A DNA stretch of 53,159 bases from CAZVRZ01 sp964629965 (lineage in GTDB: Bacteria > Chloroflexota > Anaerolineae > Anaerolineales > UBA4823), in NCBI GenBank assembly GCA_964629965.1, contig CAZVRZ010000017.1, positions 1 to 53,159 on the forward strand, read 5' to 3'. How positions within the stretch are numbered: the stretch's first letter is position 1; each line of letters starts with the position of its first letter. The notes beneath the pieces are model-generated. The model searched no databases and was not told the origin of the DNA. It saw only the letters and a list, made by a program, of their open reading frames with translations. A program made the translations under genes and the position numbers. Shown one piece after another: positions 1 through 8,654 of the stretch.

Positions 1-1
1 C

Positions 2-115
2 CGCACCAACTTCGAAAAAGGCAACGTCGAGGCCGTCTTGAACGGCGCCATCGATGGGCTGATCGAAGCCTATTTGCGGACCAAAGTGAGCATTAAAACC
101 TCGGCAGGGCCATGA
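2..115 (+). CDS. 3' end of an unidentified gene (partial)
   Basis: An open frame enters from the left edge and ends at the TGA at 113-115. The 37 visible residues end in TSAGP and include the segment NGAIDGLIEAYL, which looks like a terminal amphipathic helix. The stop overlaps the ATG of the next gene as ATGA, so the two are probably translationally coupled and in one operon. Too little is visible to name a family. Confidence 0.6.
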   Translation, partial: RTNFEKGNVEAVLNGAIDGLIEAYLRTKVSIKTSAGP

Positions 116-2649
116 CCATTGGGAAGCAACCCCCTTCCACAGAGCCGCCTGGCCATTCCCGGGTCGCCCCCCTGGTAAAGCCGCTGCTGCCGGTCGCCAT
201 CTTCTTGACCGCCACAGTCTTCTTGGTGGTCGCTGCCTTCTCCACCAGCAAACCTTTCGCCAGCCTGAGCGACCCGGATGCTTCTCAGATCCAACATTTT
301 CAAACCATCGTCACCCTGCAGGGAGATCAAACCGCCGGGCAGAGCTTCGTCTCGCGCCGCGCCGGGCTGAACAGCATCTTGCTCTGGCTCAGCTCAGAGA
401 CGGCGGGCTCCACTGCCGGCGCAGCTTCGCCCGGCAAACTCAAGGTGGCCCTCTACCACTCGCCGCAAGACCCCCAAGCGCTCGTTCAAAGAGAATATTC
501 GACCGCCGACATCCAGAGCGACACCCCGCTGGTGGTGCAGTTCCCTGCCCTGGATGATCCTGCCGGGCAGGCCTATTACGTCCAGGTCAGCTCCGAAACG
601 GTCGCCCTGCAAGCGCGCGGCCGGAACGAAGAGGCTTATCCCGCCGGGAATGCGTTTTCCGGCCGCCAGGCCCTGCCAGCCGACCTGGGCTTTCGCACCA
701 CCTACGCCTACACTGCCTCCGCCCTGCTCGCCGATGTGCGCGGCTGGCTCGGCCAGGCCTGGTTGGTCCTGCCGCTGGCGCTCGTGCTGCTGCTGCCGGG
801 CTGGCTGGTTCTGGATGTGTTCAACCTGCGCCGCGGCTACGATGGCTGGGAACAGGCGGCCCTGGCGCTTGGTCTGAGCCTGGCCCTGATCCCGCTGGCG
901 CTGTTGTGGAGCAGCCAGGTTCACCTGAACTGGACACAGAACGGCGTGCGCTGGGCGCTCGGCTTGCTGGCTGCGCTGGCTGTGCTGCGCCTGGGATTGC
1001 GCCTGCGCCCGCTGATGCACCAGCGACCGGCGCAGTCGTTCCTGCCCGGCTCCGCCGCCGGCTGGCTGATGGCGCTGGTGTTCGGGCTGTCGCTGATCCT
1101 GCGCCTGGCGATGGCGCGCGACCTGGCCACCCCGGCCTGGGTCGACTCAGTGCACCATGGCCTGATCACTCGCCTCATCTTAGAGAACGGCAGCCTGCCC
1201 ACCGGTCTGGCGCCCTTCATCGATATCGCTCCCACCGATTACCACCCCGGCTTCCATGCCGTCCTGGCAGCTTTCCTGTGGCTTTCGGGCCTGGAAATGG
1301 CGCCGGGCATGCTGCTCTTTGGCCAGGTGCTCAACGCCTTCAGCCCCGTGGCCGCCTACCTGCTGACCGTCACCCTCGGCCGCAACCAGCGCGCCGGGTT
1401 GTTGGCCGCCCTGATCGTTGGCCTGGTCTCCGCCATGCCCGCCTATTACACCAGTTGGGGACGCTACACGCACCTGGCAGGATTGTTGATCGTGCCGGCC
1501 TGCCTGGCCTTGTTCCTGAAAGCCTGGCGAGGCTGGCAGTCCCCCGGCAGCCTGCCCAAGATATTGGCAGCCGTGTTAGCCGCCAGCGGGCTGTTCCTGG
1601 TGCATTACCGCGTCATGGCTTTCCTGCTCTGCCTGCTGGCAGCCTACGGCCTGGCGCACATCTCCCTCCGCCGCGGCCGGCTGCTTGGCAATCTGCCCGA
1701 GTTGGCCAAACGGCTGGCTCTGCTGGCGCTGCCAGCCGCCCTGCTCGTCCTGCCCTGGCTGCTGCCCACCCTGGCCGACTCCGTTGGGCCGCGCCTGATG
1801 GTCGGCGTCGGCGGCTCTGCCAAATGGTTCGGCGATTTCTCCTGGCATTACCTGACCGCCGCCCTGGGCAATTACATCCTGGCCGCTGCCGGGGCCGGCC
1901 TGCTGATCCTGCTCGTCTTGAAGCCGCGCCTGGCCCTCACCGTTGTGCTCTGGGTGGCGCTAATGTTCTTGCTGGCCAACCTGAGCGTACTGAACTTGCC
2001 GGGTGGCAGCTTCATTAACAACTCCTCCGTCGCCATCAGCCTGTTCCTGCCACTGTCGCTGCTGGCCGGGCAGGGCCTGGCAGAGTTGGCCTGCCTCTGC
2101 AGTGGCATGTACCGCGCCGGCATACACCGGCGCAATCCCCTGGTGCTGTTCATTGATGGGCTGCTCTTCCTGCTCGGCGCCGCCGCTGCCCTGCACGGCA
2201 CGCGCGCCCTGCTGCCCATCTTGAACCCCGATACCATACTCACCCGCTCCGCCGACCTGCCCGCCATCGCCTGGGCTGCCGCCGAGATTCCCGCGGATGA
2301 AACCGTGCTGGTCAACCCGTTCTCCTGGGGATACGGCATCTACGCCGGCAGCGACGGCGGTTACTGGCTCGCCCCGCTGGCCGGGCTGCAAACGCTGCCG
2401 CCGCCGGTCTTGTACGGCTCGGGTGATCCGCAGGTGCGCAGCAGCATCGTAGAACTGGCCGAATGGATCGCCAACCACAGCCAGGATGTACCCGGTCTAT
2501 GCGAACGTTTGCGGCAAAGACACATCCAATACATCTTCGTCGGCAGCCGCGGCGGCCCGCTCTCGCCACGCCTGCTGCGAGAAAGCGGCCTGCTCGAAGA
2601 AATCTATGCGCAGAACGGAGTCTTTATCTTCCGCTTGAACGATCCTTGA
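112..2649 (+). CDS. Large multi-pass membrane protein, GT-C glycosyltransferase-like
   Basis: This 845-residue protein has one N-terminal membrane helix (about residues 23-45), an extracytoplasmic domain of roughly 150 residues, then about a dozen hydrophobic helices (about 210-690) and a soluble C-terminal domain. An acidic residue in the motif WVDSVHH (about residue 340) follows a membrane segment, and a nearby stretch reads APTDYHPGFH. This is the layout of GT-C enzymes, which transfer sugars from polyprenyl-phosphate donors outside the membrane. The specific substrate cannot be read from sequence. ATGA overlap with the upstream gene suggests an envelope-glycan operon. The GT-C assignment is by architecture and is moderately sure. 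Confidence 0.6.
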   Translation: MTIGKQPPSTEPPGHSRVAPLVKPLLPVAIFLTATVFLVVAAFSTSKPFASLSDPDASQIQHFQTIVTLQGDQTAGQSFVSRRAGLNSILLWLSSETAGSTAGAASPGKLKVALYHSPQDPQALVQREYSTADIQSDTPLVVQFPALDDPAGQAYYVQVSSETVALQARGRNEEAYPAGNAFSGRQALPADLGFRTTYAYTASALLADVRGWLGQAWLVLPLALVLLLPGWLVLDVFNLRRGYDGWEQAALALGLSLALIPLALLWSSQVHLNWTQNGVRWALGLLAALAVLRLGLRLRPLMHQRPAQSFLPGSAAGWLMALVFGLSLILRLAMARDLATPAWVDSVHHGLITRLILENGSLPTGLAPFIDIAPTDYHPGFHAVLAAFLWLSGLEMAPGMLLFGQVLNAFSPVAAYLLTVTLGRNQRAGLLAALIVGLVSAMPAYYTSWGRYTHLAGLLIVPACLALFLKAWRGWQSPGSLPKILAAVLAASGLFLVHYRVMAFLLCLLAAYGLAHISLRRGRLLGNLPELAKRLALLALPAALLVLPWLLPTLADSVGPRLMVGVGGSAKWFGDFSWHYLTAALGNYILAAAGAGLLILLVLKPRLALTVVLWVALMFLLANLSVLNLPGGSFINNSSVAISLFLPLSLLAGQGLAELACLCSGMYRAGIHRRNPLVLFIDGLLFLLGAAAALHGTRALLPILNPDTILTRSADLPAIAWAAAEIPADETVLVNPFSWGYGIYAGSDGGYWLAPLAGLQTLPPPVLYGSGDPQVRSSIVELAEWIANHSQDVPGLCERLRQRHIQYIFVGSRGGPLSPRLLRESGLLEEIYAQNGVFIFRLNDP

Positions 2650-2683
2650 GGCGAGCTGCGATAGCGACCAAGTTTTCCCCAGC

Positions 2684-3154
2684 CTATCCCATGCTGTAGA
2701 TCAGGCCTAATCCCCGCTCTTGCGCTATTGCCAATATTTTTATTAGCGCGGCCTGCTCCGCCGTGCTCCTGGATGTTTGCAGCCGTAATTCCCTGAGCAG
2801 TTCACCCAGGCGAATGACCTCCCTGGCAGTCAAATATCCCAGGTAGATACCCTCGGTCTGTTCCACCAGGTTTCCCTTACCTTCTGTGATCTTGCCCAAC
2901 AGGCTAAGGGCTTCCGGCACATTCTCGGCGCCGGCGCACTCCGCAGGCAGCCTCTCGATCAGGAAATCCACCAGGCTGCCGATCGGCCGGTAGGGTCTCT
3001 CTTCGATCCGGAAACTGATGATATCGTAGCCATCGATTTCCCAGCCGTATTGATTGGCAACAACGGCGTGCGATATCCTTTCGTACAACTCCAGGCAATC
3101 ATCAGCCTGATAGCGGGCATCATCAAACAAGTTGGGGTGAAAAAAGATAGACAT
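2684..3154 (-). CDS. Hypothetical protein, 156 residues
   Basis: I do not recognise a family. The protein starts MSIFFHPNLF, has no signal peptide or membrane segment, and is acidic and mostly helical in appearance, ending in a segment rich in Leu/Arg/Glu. The start at 3154 is supported by an upstream GGAGG. It lies 15 bases downstream of the histidine phosphatase gene on the same strand, so the two are probably cotranscribed. It is likely a cytoplasmic protein; no catalytic motif is visible. Confidence 0.6.
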   Translation of the reverse strand: MSIFFHPNLFDDARYQADDCLELYERISHAVVANQYGWEIDGYDIISFRIEERPYRPIGSLVDFLIERLPAECAGAENVPEALSLLGKITEGKGNLVEQTEGIYLGYLTAREVIRLGELLRELRLQTSRSTAEQAALIKILAIAQERGLGLIYSMG

Positions 3155-3169
3155 CGTGCGGCCTCCTGT

Positions 3170-3793
3170 TTACAGGACAGACTCCCCGTTCCATTCAACA
3201 CACACCAATTCCCCTCGCCTGCATTCTGCTGTGATGCAGGTGGTGTACGCCAGGCCGTGCCGGTCAATCCAGCCCAGATCGATGTTGCGCAAGACCAGCG
3301 GCAGCATCATCCAATATACCCCACCGTGCGAGACGCACACCAGGCCCTGATCAGTATCGCCGAACTGCTGCACCAGCCCCTCGATGAACGGCAAGAAACG
3401 CGCCCGGATATCGTAGAAGCTCTCGCCACCTTCTATCCGTTGTTCCCAATGCCGGTGCACCGTCCAGGTCTCGAACAACTCGCGCCACTGCTGCCAGGCC
3501 GCCTCATCCGAACGGCCTTCGATAACGCCGCAGTCGTACTCCCGCAGCGCATCCACCACCTGGTAATCCAGCCCCAACCGCTGCGCCAGGATAATGCTCG
3601 TCTCCAGGGCGCGCAAGACCGGGCTGGAATAGATATGGCTGACCGAGCCTGCCCGCAGCTTGTCTGCCAGCGCAGCCGCCTGCTCCCGCCCAAGGCGCGT
3701 CAGGCCATGCCGCAGCCCACGATTAGAGATCTCATGCAGCAGGTTGGCCTGGCTCTCTCCGTGGCGGGTGAAATAGATTCTCATGGACATCAT
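3170..3793 (-). CDS. Histidine phosphatase family protein (phosphoglycerate mutase-like)
   Basis: The N-terminus carries the RHG signature in YFTRHGESQAN, where the His is the phosphorylated nucleophile of this superfamily. The second catalytic His is in CVSHGGV near the C-terminus, and an acid in the DCGVIEG segment fits the proton donor. The length of about 205 residues is normal. Substrates in this family range from phosphoglycerate to alpha-ribazole phosphate and nucleotides, so the reaction is not fixed. Alternative starts exist at 3793, 3790 and 3784; the conserved region begins at MRIYFTRHG (3784). It is divergent from the sugar kinase gene. Confidence 0.85.
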   Translation of the reverse strand: MMSMRIYFTRHGESQANLLHEISNRGLRHGLTRLGREQAAALADKLRAGSVSHIYSSPVLRALETSIILAQRLGLDYQVVDALREYDCGVIEGRSDEAAWQQWRELFETWTVHRHWEQRIEGGESFYDIRARFLPFIEGLVQQFGDTDQGLVCVSHGGVYWMMLPLVLRNIDLGWIDRHGLAYTTCITAECRRGELVCVEWNGESVL

Positions 3794-3851
3794 TGTACAA
3801 CCAGCCGGCTGCGCCGCGCAAGGGTCATCGGGTGCACCAGGCCGGTTACGG

Positions 3852-3857
3852 TATAAT
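3852..3857 (+). promoter_or_regulatory. Candidate -10 element for the kinase-deoC operon
   Basis: A consensus TATAAT lies 47 bases before the kinase start, within a GGTAT/ATACC inverted repeat (3851-3868). No good -35 hexamer is seen at the expected distance, so use of this site is uncertain. A strong ribosome binding site, GGAGGT (3893-3898), precedes the ATG at 3904. Confidence 0.4.
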
Positions 3858-3903
3858 TCCCCATACCTGTACCCGATCCAATCATCCTGCCCGGAGGTAA
3901 AAC

Positions 3904-4893
3904 ATGCCCGATGTCCTGTGTATGGGAGAGCTGCTGGCCGAGTTCGTCTCCACCCAGTCGAACGTCTCGCTGGTAGATGCGCCAGGCTTCATTAAAGCGC
4001 CCGGCGGCGCCCCGGCCAACGTGGCCGTCGCCGTGCAGCGCCTGGGATTTTCGGCCGGTTTCGCCGGTAAGGTGGGCGACGATCCCTTCGGCCTCTTCCT
4101 GCGCCAGAGTCTGCAAGCCGATGGGGTGGATACCCGCTTCCTGCTGGTGGATGCGCAGGCGCGCACCACGGCCGTCTTCGTGGCCGTGTGGGACGATGGC
4201 CGTAAAGACCTGTGTTTTTATCGCAATCCCGGCGCGGATATGTGTCTCTCGCCGGATGAGATCGGCCCGGAGCTGCTGGCGGGTGTGCGCTGCTTCCACT
4301 ACGGCTCCATCTCCTTCATCGACGAACCCGCCGCCTCGGCCCAGCGCAAAGCGCTGGAGATGGCACGCGCCACCGGGCTGATGATCAGTTACGATCCCAA
4401 CTACCGCCCCACCCTGTGGCCTTCTGTCGAACAGGCCCAGGCCGTCATCCGTGACGGCTTCCGCTTTTGCCACCTGGCCAAGATCAGCCAGGAAGAATGG
4501 CAGGTGGCCAGCGGGCACACCGACCTACGCATTGGCGCGCAAGCCGTGTTGGCCCAGGGCGTGGAACTGCTGGTGATCAGCCGCGGCGCGCAGGGCGCCA
4601 TCGCCACCAACGGCGATTACTGGATCGAGCTGCCCGCCTGCCCGGTGCAGGTGGTCGAGACCACCGGCGCCGGCGACGGTTTCATGGCTGCCATGATCAC
4701 CCGCCTGTTGCCCGAACGCGAGCGCCTGGGCTCATTGGCAAAAGTCAGCCCGCAGGTGGTGCGTTCTGCCCTGCGTTATGCCATCGCAGTTGGAGCGCTG
4801 GCCTGCACTCGCCCCGGAGCCATCCCGGCACTGCCCACTGCCCAAGAAGTAGTCGCCTACCTGGCGCAACTGGAGGGAAGCCATGCACATTGA
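3904..4893 (+). CDS. PfkB-family carbohydrate kinase (fructokinase-like)
   Basis: This ribokinase/fructokinase-family enzyme phosphorylates a sugar with ATP. The N-terminal family signature appears as GGAPANVAVAVQRLG, and the C-terminal signature as TTGAGDGFMAAM, where the Asp is the catalytic base and the Gly-rich loop forms the anion hole. The length of 329 residues is typical of fructokinases, which match best (MGELLAEFV start, SYDPNYRPTLW segment). 2-Keto-3-deoxygluconate kinase is the main alternative. The start follows GGAGGT. The 3' end overlaps deoC by 11 bases, indicating an operon that joins sugar phosphorylation to deoxyribose-phosphate breakdown. Confidence 0.88.
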   Translation: MPDVLCMGELLAEFVSTQSNVSLVDAPGFIKAPGGAPANVAVAVQRLGFSAGFAGKVGDDPFGLFLRQSLQADGVDTRFLLVDAQARTTAVFVAVWDDGRKDLCFYRNPGADMCLSPDEIGPELLAGVRCFHYGSISFIDEPAASAQRKALEMARATGLMISYDPNYRPTLWPSVEQAQAVIRDGFRFCHLAKISQEEWQVASGHTDLRIGAQAVLAQGVELLVISRGAQGAIATNGDYWIELPACPVQVVETTGAGDGFMAAMITRLLPERERLGSLAKVSPQVVRSALRYAIAVGALACTRPGAIPALPTAQEVVAYLAQLEGSHAH

Positions 4894-5578
4894 AAACCTC
4901 ACCCCCCAATCCCTGGCCGCCATGATCGACCACACCTTCCTGAAGCCCTTCGGCCCGCCGCAAGACATCGAAAAGCTGTGCCAGGAAGCCTGCCTCTTCG
5001 GCTTCGCCATGGTTGCCATTACCCCGGCCGAAGTGGTCAACTGCGCGCGCCTGCTGGCCGGCTGCCCGGTGCGCATCGGCGCAGCGATCGGCTTTCCCCT
5101 CGGGCAAAACACGCGTCCCGTGAAAGCCTACGAAACGCGCAACGCCATCCAGAACGGCGCCGGCGAGATCGACATGGTCATCAACCTGCGCGCCTTGCAG
5201 GCCGGCGATATCAGCCTGCTGAGCCAGGAAATCGCCGACATGGTCTCAACTTGCCGGCCCTCTGCTGTGATCAGCAAGGTCATCCTGGAAACCTGCTACC
5301 TGACCGATGACCAAAAGCGGCTGGTCTGCCAGGTGGCGCTGGATGAGGGCGCAGATTTCGTCAAAACCTCCACCGGCTTCGGCCCGGCTGGAGCCACCGT
5401 GGAAGATGTGCGCCTGATGCGGCTCGCGGTGGGCCCCAACATGGGCGTCAAAGCCGCCGGCGGCATTCGCAATTTGGATACCGCCCTGGAAATGATCGCT
5501 GCCGGAGCCACTCGCCTGGGCACTTCCGCAGGAGTAGCCATCGTGGAAGAGTTGAAGAGCCGGCAGGCTAATTCCTAA
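4883..5578 (+). CDS. deoC: Deoxyribose-phosphate aldolase
   Basis: DeoC cleaves 2-deoxyribose 5-phosphate to glyceraldehyde 3-phosphate and acetaldehyde through a Schiff base. The 231-residue TIM barrel begins IDHTFLKP, carries GEIDMVINL (catalytic Asp), and has the Schiff-base Lys in FVKTSTGF. A second conserved Lys is in GVKAAGGIR. Length and motifs match bacterial class I DeoC. The ribosome binding site GGAGGG lies within the end of the kinase gene, and the 11-base overlap implies coupled translation. Its stop overlaps the stop of the opposing small gene by four bases. Confidence 0.96.
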   Translation: MHIENLTPQSLAAMIDHTFLKPFGPPQDIEKLCQEACLFGFAMVAITPAEVVNCARLLAGCPVRIGAAIGFPLGQNTRPVKAYETRNAIQNGAGEIDMVINLRALQAGDISLLSQEIADMVSTCRPSAVISKVILETCYLTDDQKRLVCQVALDEGADFVKTSTGFGPAGATVEDVRLMRLAVGPNMGVKAAGGIRNLDTALEMIAAGATRLGTSAGVAIVEELKSRQANS

Positions 5579-5796
5579 TCTTCTTCTGCTGTCAACGTTC
5601 GCCAGCCCTCGGACTCGACATGCACAAACAACCAGCGTCCTTCCCGGTATGGATTGGCCCGCTCGATAGCCTCTTGCACGTGCCTGCCCAGCCCCATCCC
5701 CTGTGCCTTCTCGATCGTCCCCGGGCTGAGATTAGCCTGGGCCGCAAAGCCATCCTGGCGCGGAAAAAGCGAAGTCAACAACTGACCCTTTCTCAC
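5575..5796 (-). CDS. Small hypothetical protein, 73 residues
   Basis: The GTG start at 5796 overlaps the stop of the upstream lipoprotein gene (GTGA), which suggests coupled translation. The protein has no membrane segment; its C-terminal part reads EGRWLFVHVESEGWRTL and it ends in an acidic TAEED tail. I do not recognise the family. It overlaps the end of deoC by four bases in a convergent arrangement. Because of its small size and GTG start it could be spurious, but the junction with the upstream gene favours a real gene. Confidence 0.5.
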   Translation of the reverse strand: MRKGQLLTSLFPRQDGFAAQANLSPGTIEKAQGMGLGRHVQEAIERANPYREGRWLFVHVESEGWRTLTAEED

Positions 5797-7007
5797 TTCA
5801 GGCTGCCAATCAATGCAACCAATTCGTCGCGATAGATTTTACCCGGCTCGCCGGCATGCCGGAACAGCATAAAGAAAAAGCCGTCGCGGTACCACTCCAG
5901 GCTTTCGGTAGCAATCACACCGTCCGGGCCGGCATTTTGATGATACAAAACGGATAAATCGCCGATCTGAAGCAACTCGCAGCCCTCGCCCGCCTCCGCA
6001 CAAGAAAACTCCTCGGCAGGCTCCTGCTCTCCCGGCTCCTGGCTCAGCCAGAAGAACGAACCCATCTCACGATGCTCCTCGTGTAAGAAGCGCAGGGTCA
6101 CCCGCTGGCTGGGCTGCGCCTCGTAGGTGGCGTAATAGAAGGCCGTCTTATCGGGCAGGGCGACGGGCTCCTTTACATCGAAGCCGGCCAATTTCTCGAC
6201 ATCGGCGATGGAATGCAAACAATCCGCATCCAGTTCATCCGCGGTGTGCAGTGCAGTCCCGGTCAAACCCTCCGCCAGGCGCACCAGGTCAAGCGTGGTC
6301 AGTCCCCCGGGTGTACCGCAGCCGCCGTTGGCAGCGTACAGATCGAACTGCTTCCTGCCGGCCTGCCAGGTGAGCTGCGGCGCCAATGCGTACGAAAACT
6401 GCTGCGGCGCGGCTTGCGCTTCGGCTGCACAGGCCCAGCCATCGCGCCGCCAGCCGATCGAGTGAAAGCTGTTCTGCGCGCCGCCGATGGATACCGGCAC
6501 GCTCATCACAGAAAACTCGGGCCAGCCCGGCACGATCGCCAACTGCGGCGCCTCATCGACGGGTCCTTGGGCAAGCAACAAAATAAGATCATACATCTCA
6601 TGGGGATAGCGGTATTGCAAACACACGCTGCGCGTGCGTTCGTCCAGCGTGGCGCCCACCCATTGGTACCCTTCGGGCAAGAAAGCCGGCTGGTGGATGG
6701 CGTAACCCACCCGAGCCTCCAGCGCGGGCATATCGGGCACGGTATCTCCGTCGGTACCCCCGTCGGTATGCCCGACGGTATCCCCGTCGGTATCCCCACC
6801 AGCAACAGGCGCGGCAGCAGTGGCAGCCTCTGCAGGCGCCGTGGCAGTCGTTGTTGCAGAAGGCGTTGCAGATAATGCGGGCAGCACCGTCTCCACCAGG
6901 CTGGTGGCAACCCCCGCCGCGGCCGTGGCCTGCGTGAAGCCCACCTGGCAGGCCGCCAGGCCAAAGGCCATTGCCATCCCCAGGATGAAAGAGAACGCCT
7001 TTCTCAT
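5793..7007 (-). CDS. Secreted lipoprotein with DUF4367-like domains
   Basis: The protein starts MRKAFSFILG and carries a lipoprotein signal ending in LAAC (about residues 16-19), so it is probably membrane-anchored outside the cell. I chose the ATG at 7007 because AGGAGGAAGG precedes it; the frame stays open further upstream, but that extension lacks a signal. After a low-complexity Ala/Thr linker and a Gly-Asp-Thr repeat (five 12-bp units, 6741-6800), a domain of the pattern PAFLPEGYQW...VCLQYRYP resembles DUF4367 carboxy-terminal domains found in Firmicute and Chloroflexi sigma/anti-sigma and lipoprotein families. A second, more diverged copy may follow. Function is unknown. It is divergent from the radical SAM gene. 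Confidence 0.7.
   Translation of the reverse strand: MRKAFSFILGMAMAFGLAACQVGFTQATAAAGVATSLVETVLPALSATPSATTTATAPAEAATAAAPVAGGDTDGDTVGHTDGGTDGDTVPDMPALEARVGYAIHQPAFLPEGYQWVGATLDERTRSVCLQYRYPHEMYDLILLLAQGPVDEAPQLAIVPGWPEFSVMSVPVSIGGAQNSFHSIGWRRDGWACAAEAQAAPQQFSYALAPQLTWQAGRKQFDLYAANGGCGTPGGLTTLDLVRLAEGLTGTALHTADELDADCLHSIADVEKLAGFDVKEPVALPDKTAFYYATYEAQPSQRVTLRFLHEEHREMGSFFWLSQEPGEQEPAEEFSCAEAGEGCELLQIGDLSVLYHQNAGPDGVIATESLEWYRDGFFFMLFRHAGEPGKIYRDELVALIGSLK
6741..6800. repeat. 12-bp tandem repeat, five units, in the lipoprotein linker
   Basis: Five consecutive 12-base units of the form GGTAT-CCCCGTC occur with one to three changes each. The period is a multiple of three, so the coding frame is kept and the linker gains Gly-Asp-Thr-rich blocks. 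Copy number could vary by slippage without breaking the gene. Confidence 0.85.
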
Positions 7008-7099
7008 GAGAGCCTTCCTCCTAACTAAAATGGACTTCCGGCTATGATACCATAAGCGCTCTGTCGCCTGCGATTTATCGAAGCCGCCCGGGCATATGT

Positions 7100-7105
7100 T
7101 ATACT
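7100..7105 (+). promoter_or_regulatory. Candidate -10 element for the radical SAM gene
   Basis: TATACT lies 23 bases upstream of the chosen ATG at 7129, in the 121-base divergent interval between the lipoprotein and radical SAM genes. No convincing -35 is visible. The ribosome binding site GGAGG (7114-7118) follows it. Confidence 0.3.
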
Positions 7106-7128
7106 CAGCCGCTGGAGGACCTCTGGCG

Positions 7129-7908
7129 ATGATCAAAGAAATCCTTTGCACCACCGCTATCGAGTACGAGCACCAACCCGATGGCGGCAAGACGCCGGTG
7201 ATCGATGCCTATGATGGCTGCCAACTGTACTGCCCCTACTGCTTTCAATGGCGAGATCCAACCTGGAACCAGGACATCCTGGTCAAAACCAATTTGCCCG
7301 AAATCCTGGAACGGGAGTTGGCGAATTGGGACACCTCGCAAACGCTCTACGTGGGCAGCCGCAGCGATCCGTATATGCCGCTGGAGAGCAAATATCGCCT
7401 GACACGCCGCACGCTGCAAGTGGTGCAGCAGCTCGGTTTTCCCTGCGTGCTATCGACGAAATCGAATGCACCCGCCCTGCTCGAAGACATCGACCTGTTC
7501 CGCTCTTTCGGCGACAAGCTGGTCGTTTGCGTGGGACAGGCCAACCTGCCGCACTTGCGCGGCGCGCCCATCGCGCACGATCTGCCCAACATTCGCACCG
7601 CGAACGAGCTGCACCGCCTGGGCATCCCCACCTGGGTTTTCATCACGCCCGTCCTGCCCGGCATCACGGATGTCAAGGCCATGATCGCAGCCCTGCCCGC
7701 CGATATGCCCGTTTACCTGGACAAGCTCCGCCTGGAAAAGGATAGTACAGCCGGGCAGCGCTTCTTCGCCTACCTGGATAAGGATTTCCCCGAATTAGCA
7801 GCCCGTTACCATCTCATGGTACAGGAAGGCGGCGATCCCTACTATATGGAACTGCGCCAAATGTACCAGGACGAACCCAGGGTCAAATTCGTCTTTGGCG
7901 AGAACTGA
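7129..7908 (+). CDS. Radical SAM protein, spore-photoproduct-lyase-like
   Basis: The cysteine motif CQLYCPYC (Cys31, Cys35, Cys38, a CX3CX2C arrangement) binds the 4Fe-4S cluster that cleaves S-adenosylmethionine. The family resemblance is to the SPL-like branch (SRSDPYMPLE and LSTKSNAPALLEDIDL segments are typical), whose members often have no known substrate. I chose ATG 7129 over the upstream ATG at 7096 because GGAGG precedes it. At 259 residues it is close to this family's usual length and lacks extra cluster domains. It stands alone, so context does not reveal the substrate. Confidence 0.8.
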   Translation: MIKEILCTTAIEYEHQPDGGKTPVIDAYDGCQLYCPYCFQWRDPTWNQDILVKTNLPEILERELANWDTSQTLYVGSRSDPYMPLESKYRLTRRTLQVVQQLGFPCVLSTKSNAPALLEDIDLFRSFGDKLVVCVGQANLPHLRGAPIAHDLPNIRTANELHRLGIPTWVFITPVLPGITDVKAMIAALPADMPVYLDKLRLEKDSTAGQRFFAYLDKDFPELAARYHLMVQEGGDPYYMELRQMYQDEPRVKFVFGEN

Positions 7909-7956
7909 GCAAACCCCGGGATTGGCTGCCACCTGAGCAGGGGCAAGAACAGCTCT

Positions 7957-8607
7957 TTATGATGCAGCAAGTTGGACGATGTTGTAAGATTCGATCAAGG
8001 CAGCGCAGATAAGCAAAATAAAGACGAGTAACAGGCAAATCTTTTCGGGCGTATCCAATTTGATCTCTTCTCTTTTGCGGCTGCGGATGATACTCCGTCC
8101 GTCAGAGTACCACAGCGTAAACTTATAGGAGGTAGCAGCCGCCATCAGGTAGGCAGAGAGTTCGAGTATCCCCGAGTGATGGAAAATATCAAACACCTGC
8201 AAAAGCCTATCCTGGAGAGGCGGCGCCGCCGTAACGATATCAAATGACCATGTTCCGACGTATACAGCCAGCAGCAGCACCACCACCCAAAAAGCCAGGT
8301 ATCCCATCGGCACAAATCTATCTTTGCTTACTTTAGACTGCTGTGCAAGCAGGCTGGATGCCATTATTAATCCGGTGGGAATCAAGTTATATGCGAATAT
8401 TTGCAGCATCGAAATGAACAGATTGGGAGAAAGCTCCAACTGGCTGGCGACAGGATGCTTCCCCCGCAAGAAACCTTCGGGAAAGAGATAATAACTCGCC
8501 ACGATGGCAAAAAGTAATATCCCGAATAAGATGATATACAACCAGCAGATGCGCTTGAAGATCTTTTCGTCGGTAATGCCGTCAATAAGTGTTTTGAATA
8601 GATTCAT
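7957..8607 (-). CDS. SpoIIM-like integral membrane protein (DUF95)
   Basis: The 216-residue protein has about five hydrophobic helices. The segment FISMLQIFAYNLIPTG followed by HHSGILELSAYL is the conserved pattern of the SpoIIM/DUF95 family, including the His-Gly/Ser-Ile-Glu element. In sporulating Firmicutes SpoIIM works with SpoIID/SpoIIP in peptidoglycan remodelling, but the wider family occurs in non-sporulating bacteria with unknown role. It lies 47 bases downstream of the RCC1 protein gene on the same strand and may be cotranscribed with it. Confidence 0.7.
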   Translation of the reverse strand: MNLFKTLIDGITDEKIFKRICWLYIILFGILLFAIVASYYLFPEGFLRGKHPVASQLELSPNLFISMLQIFAYNLIPTGLIMASSLLAQQSKVSKDRFVPMGYLAFWVVVLLLAVYVGTWSFDIVTAAPPLQDRLLQVFDIFHHSGILELSAYLMAAATSYKFTLWYSDGRSIIRSRKREEIKLDTPEKICLLLVFILLICAALIESYNIVQLAAS

Positions 8608-8654
8608 ATTTTAGCCGATAGCTTCACTCCTTCCTATCCAATTCTCCATCAAGA

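Noticed and set aside
7957..8607. SpoIIM-like gene as evidence for sporulation
   Set aside because: The family is widespread in non-sporulating bacteria and no other sporulation genes are in the window.
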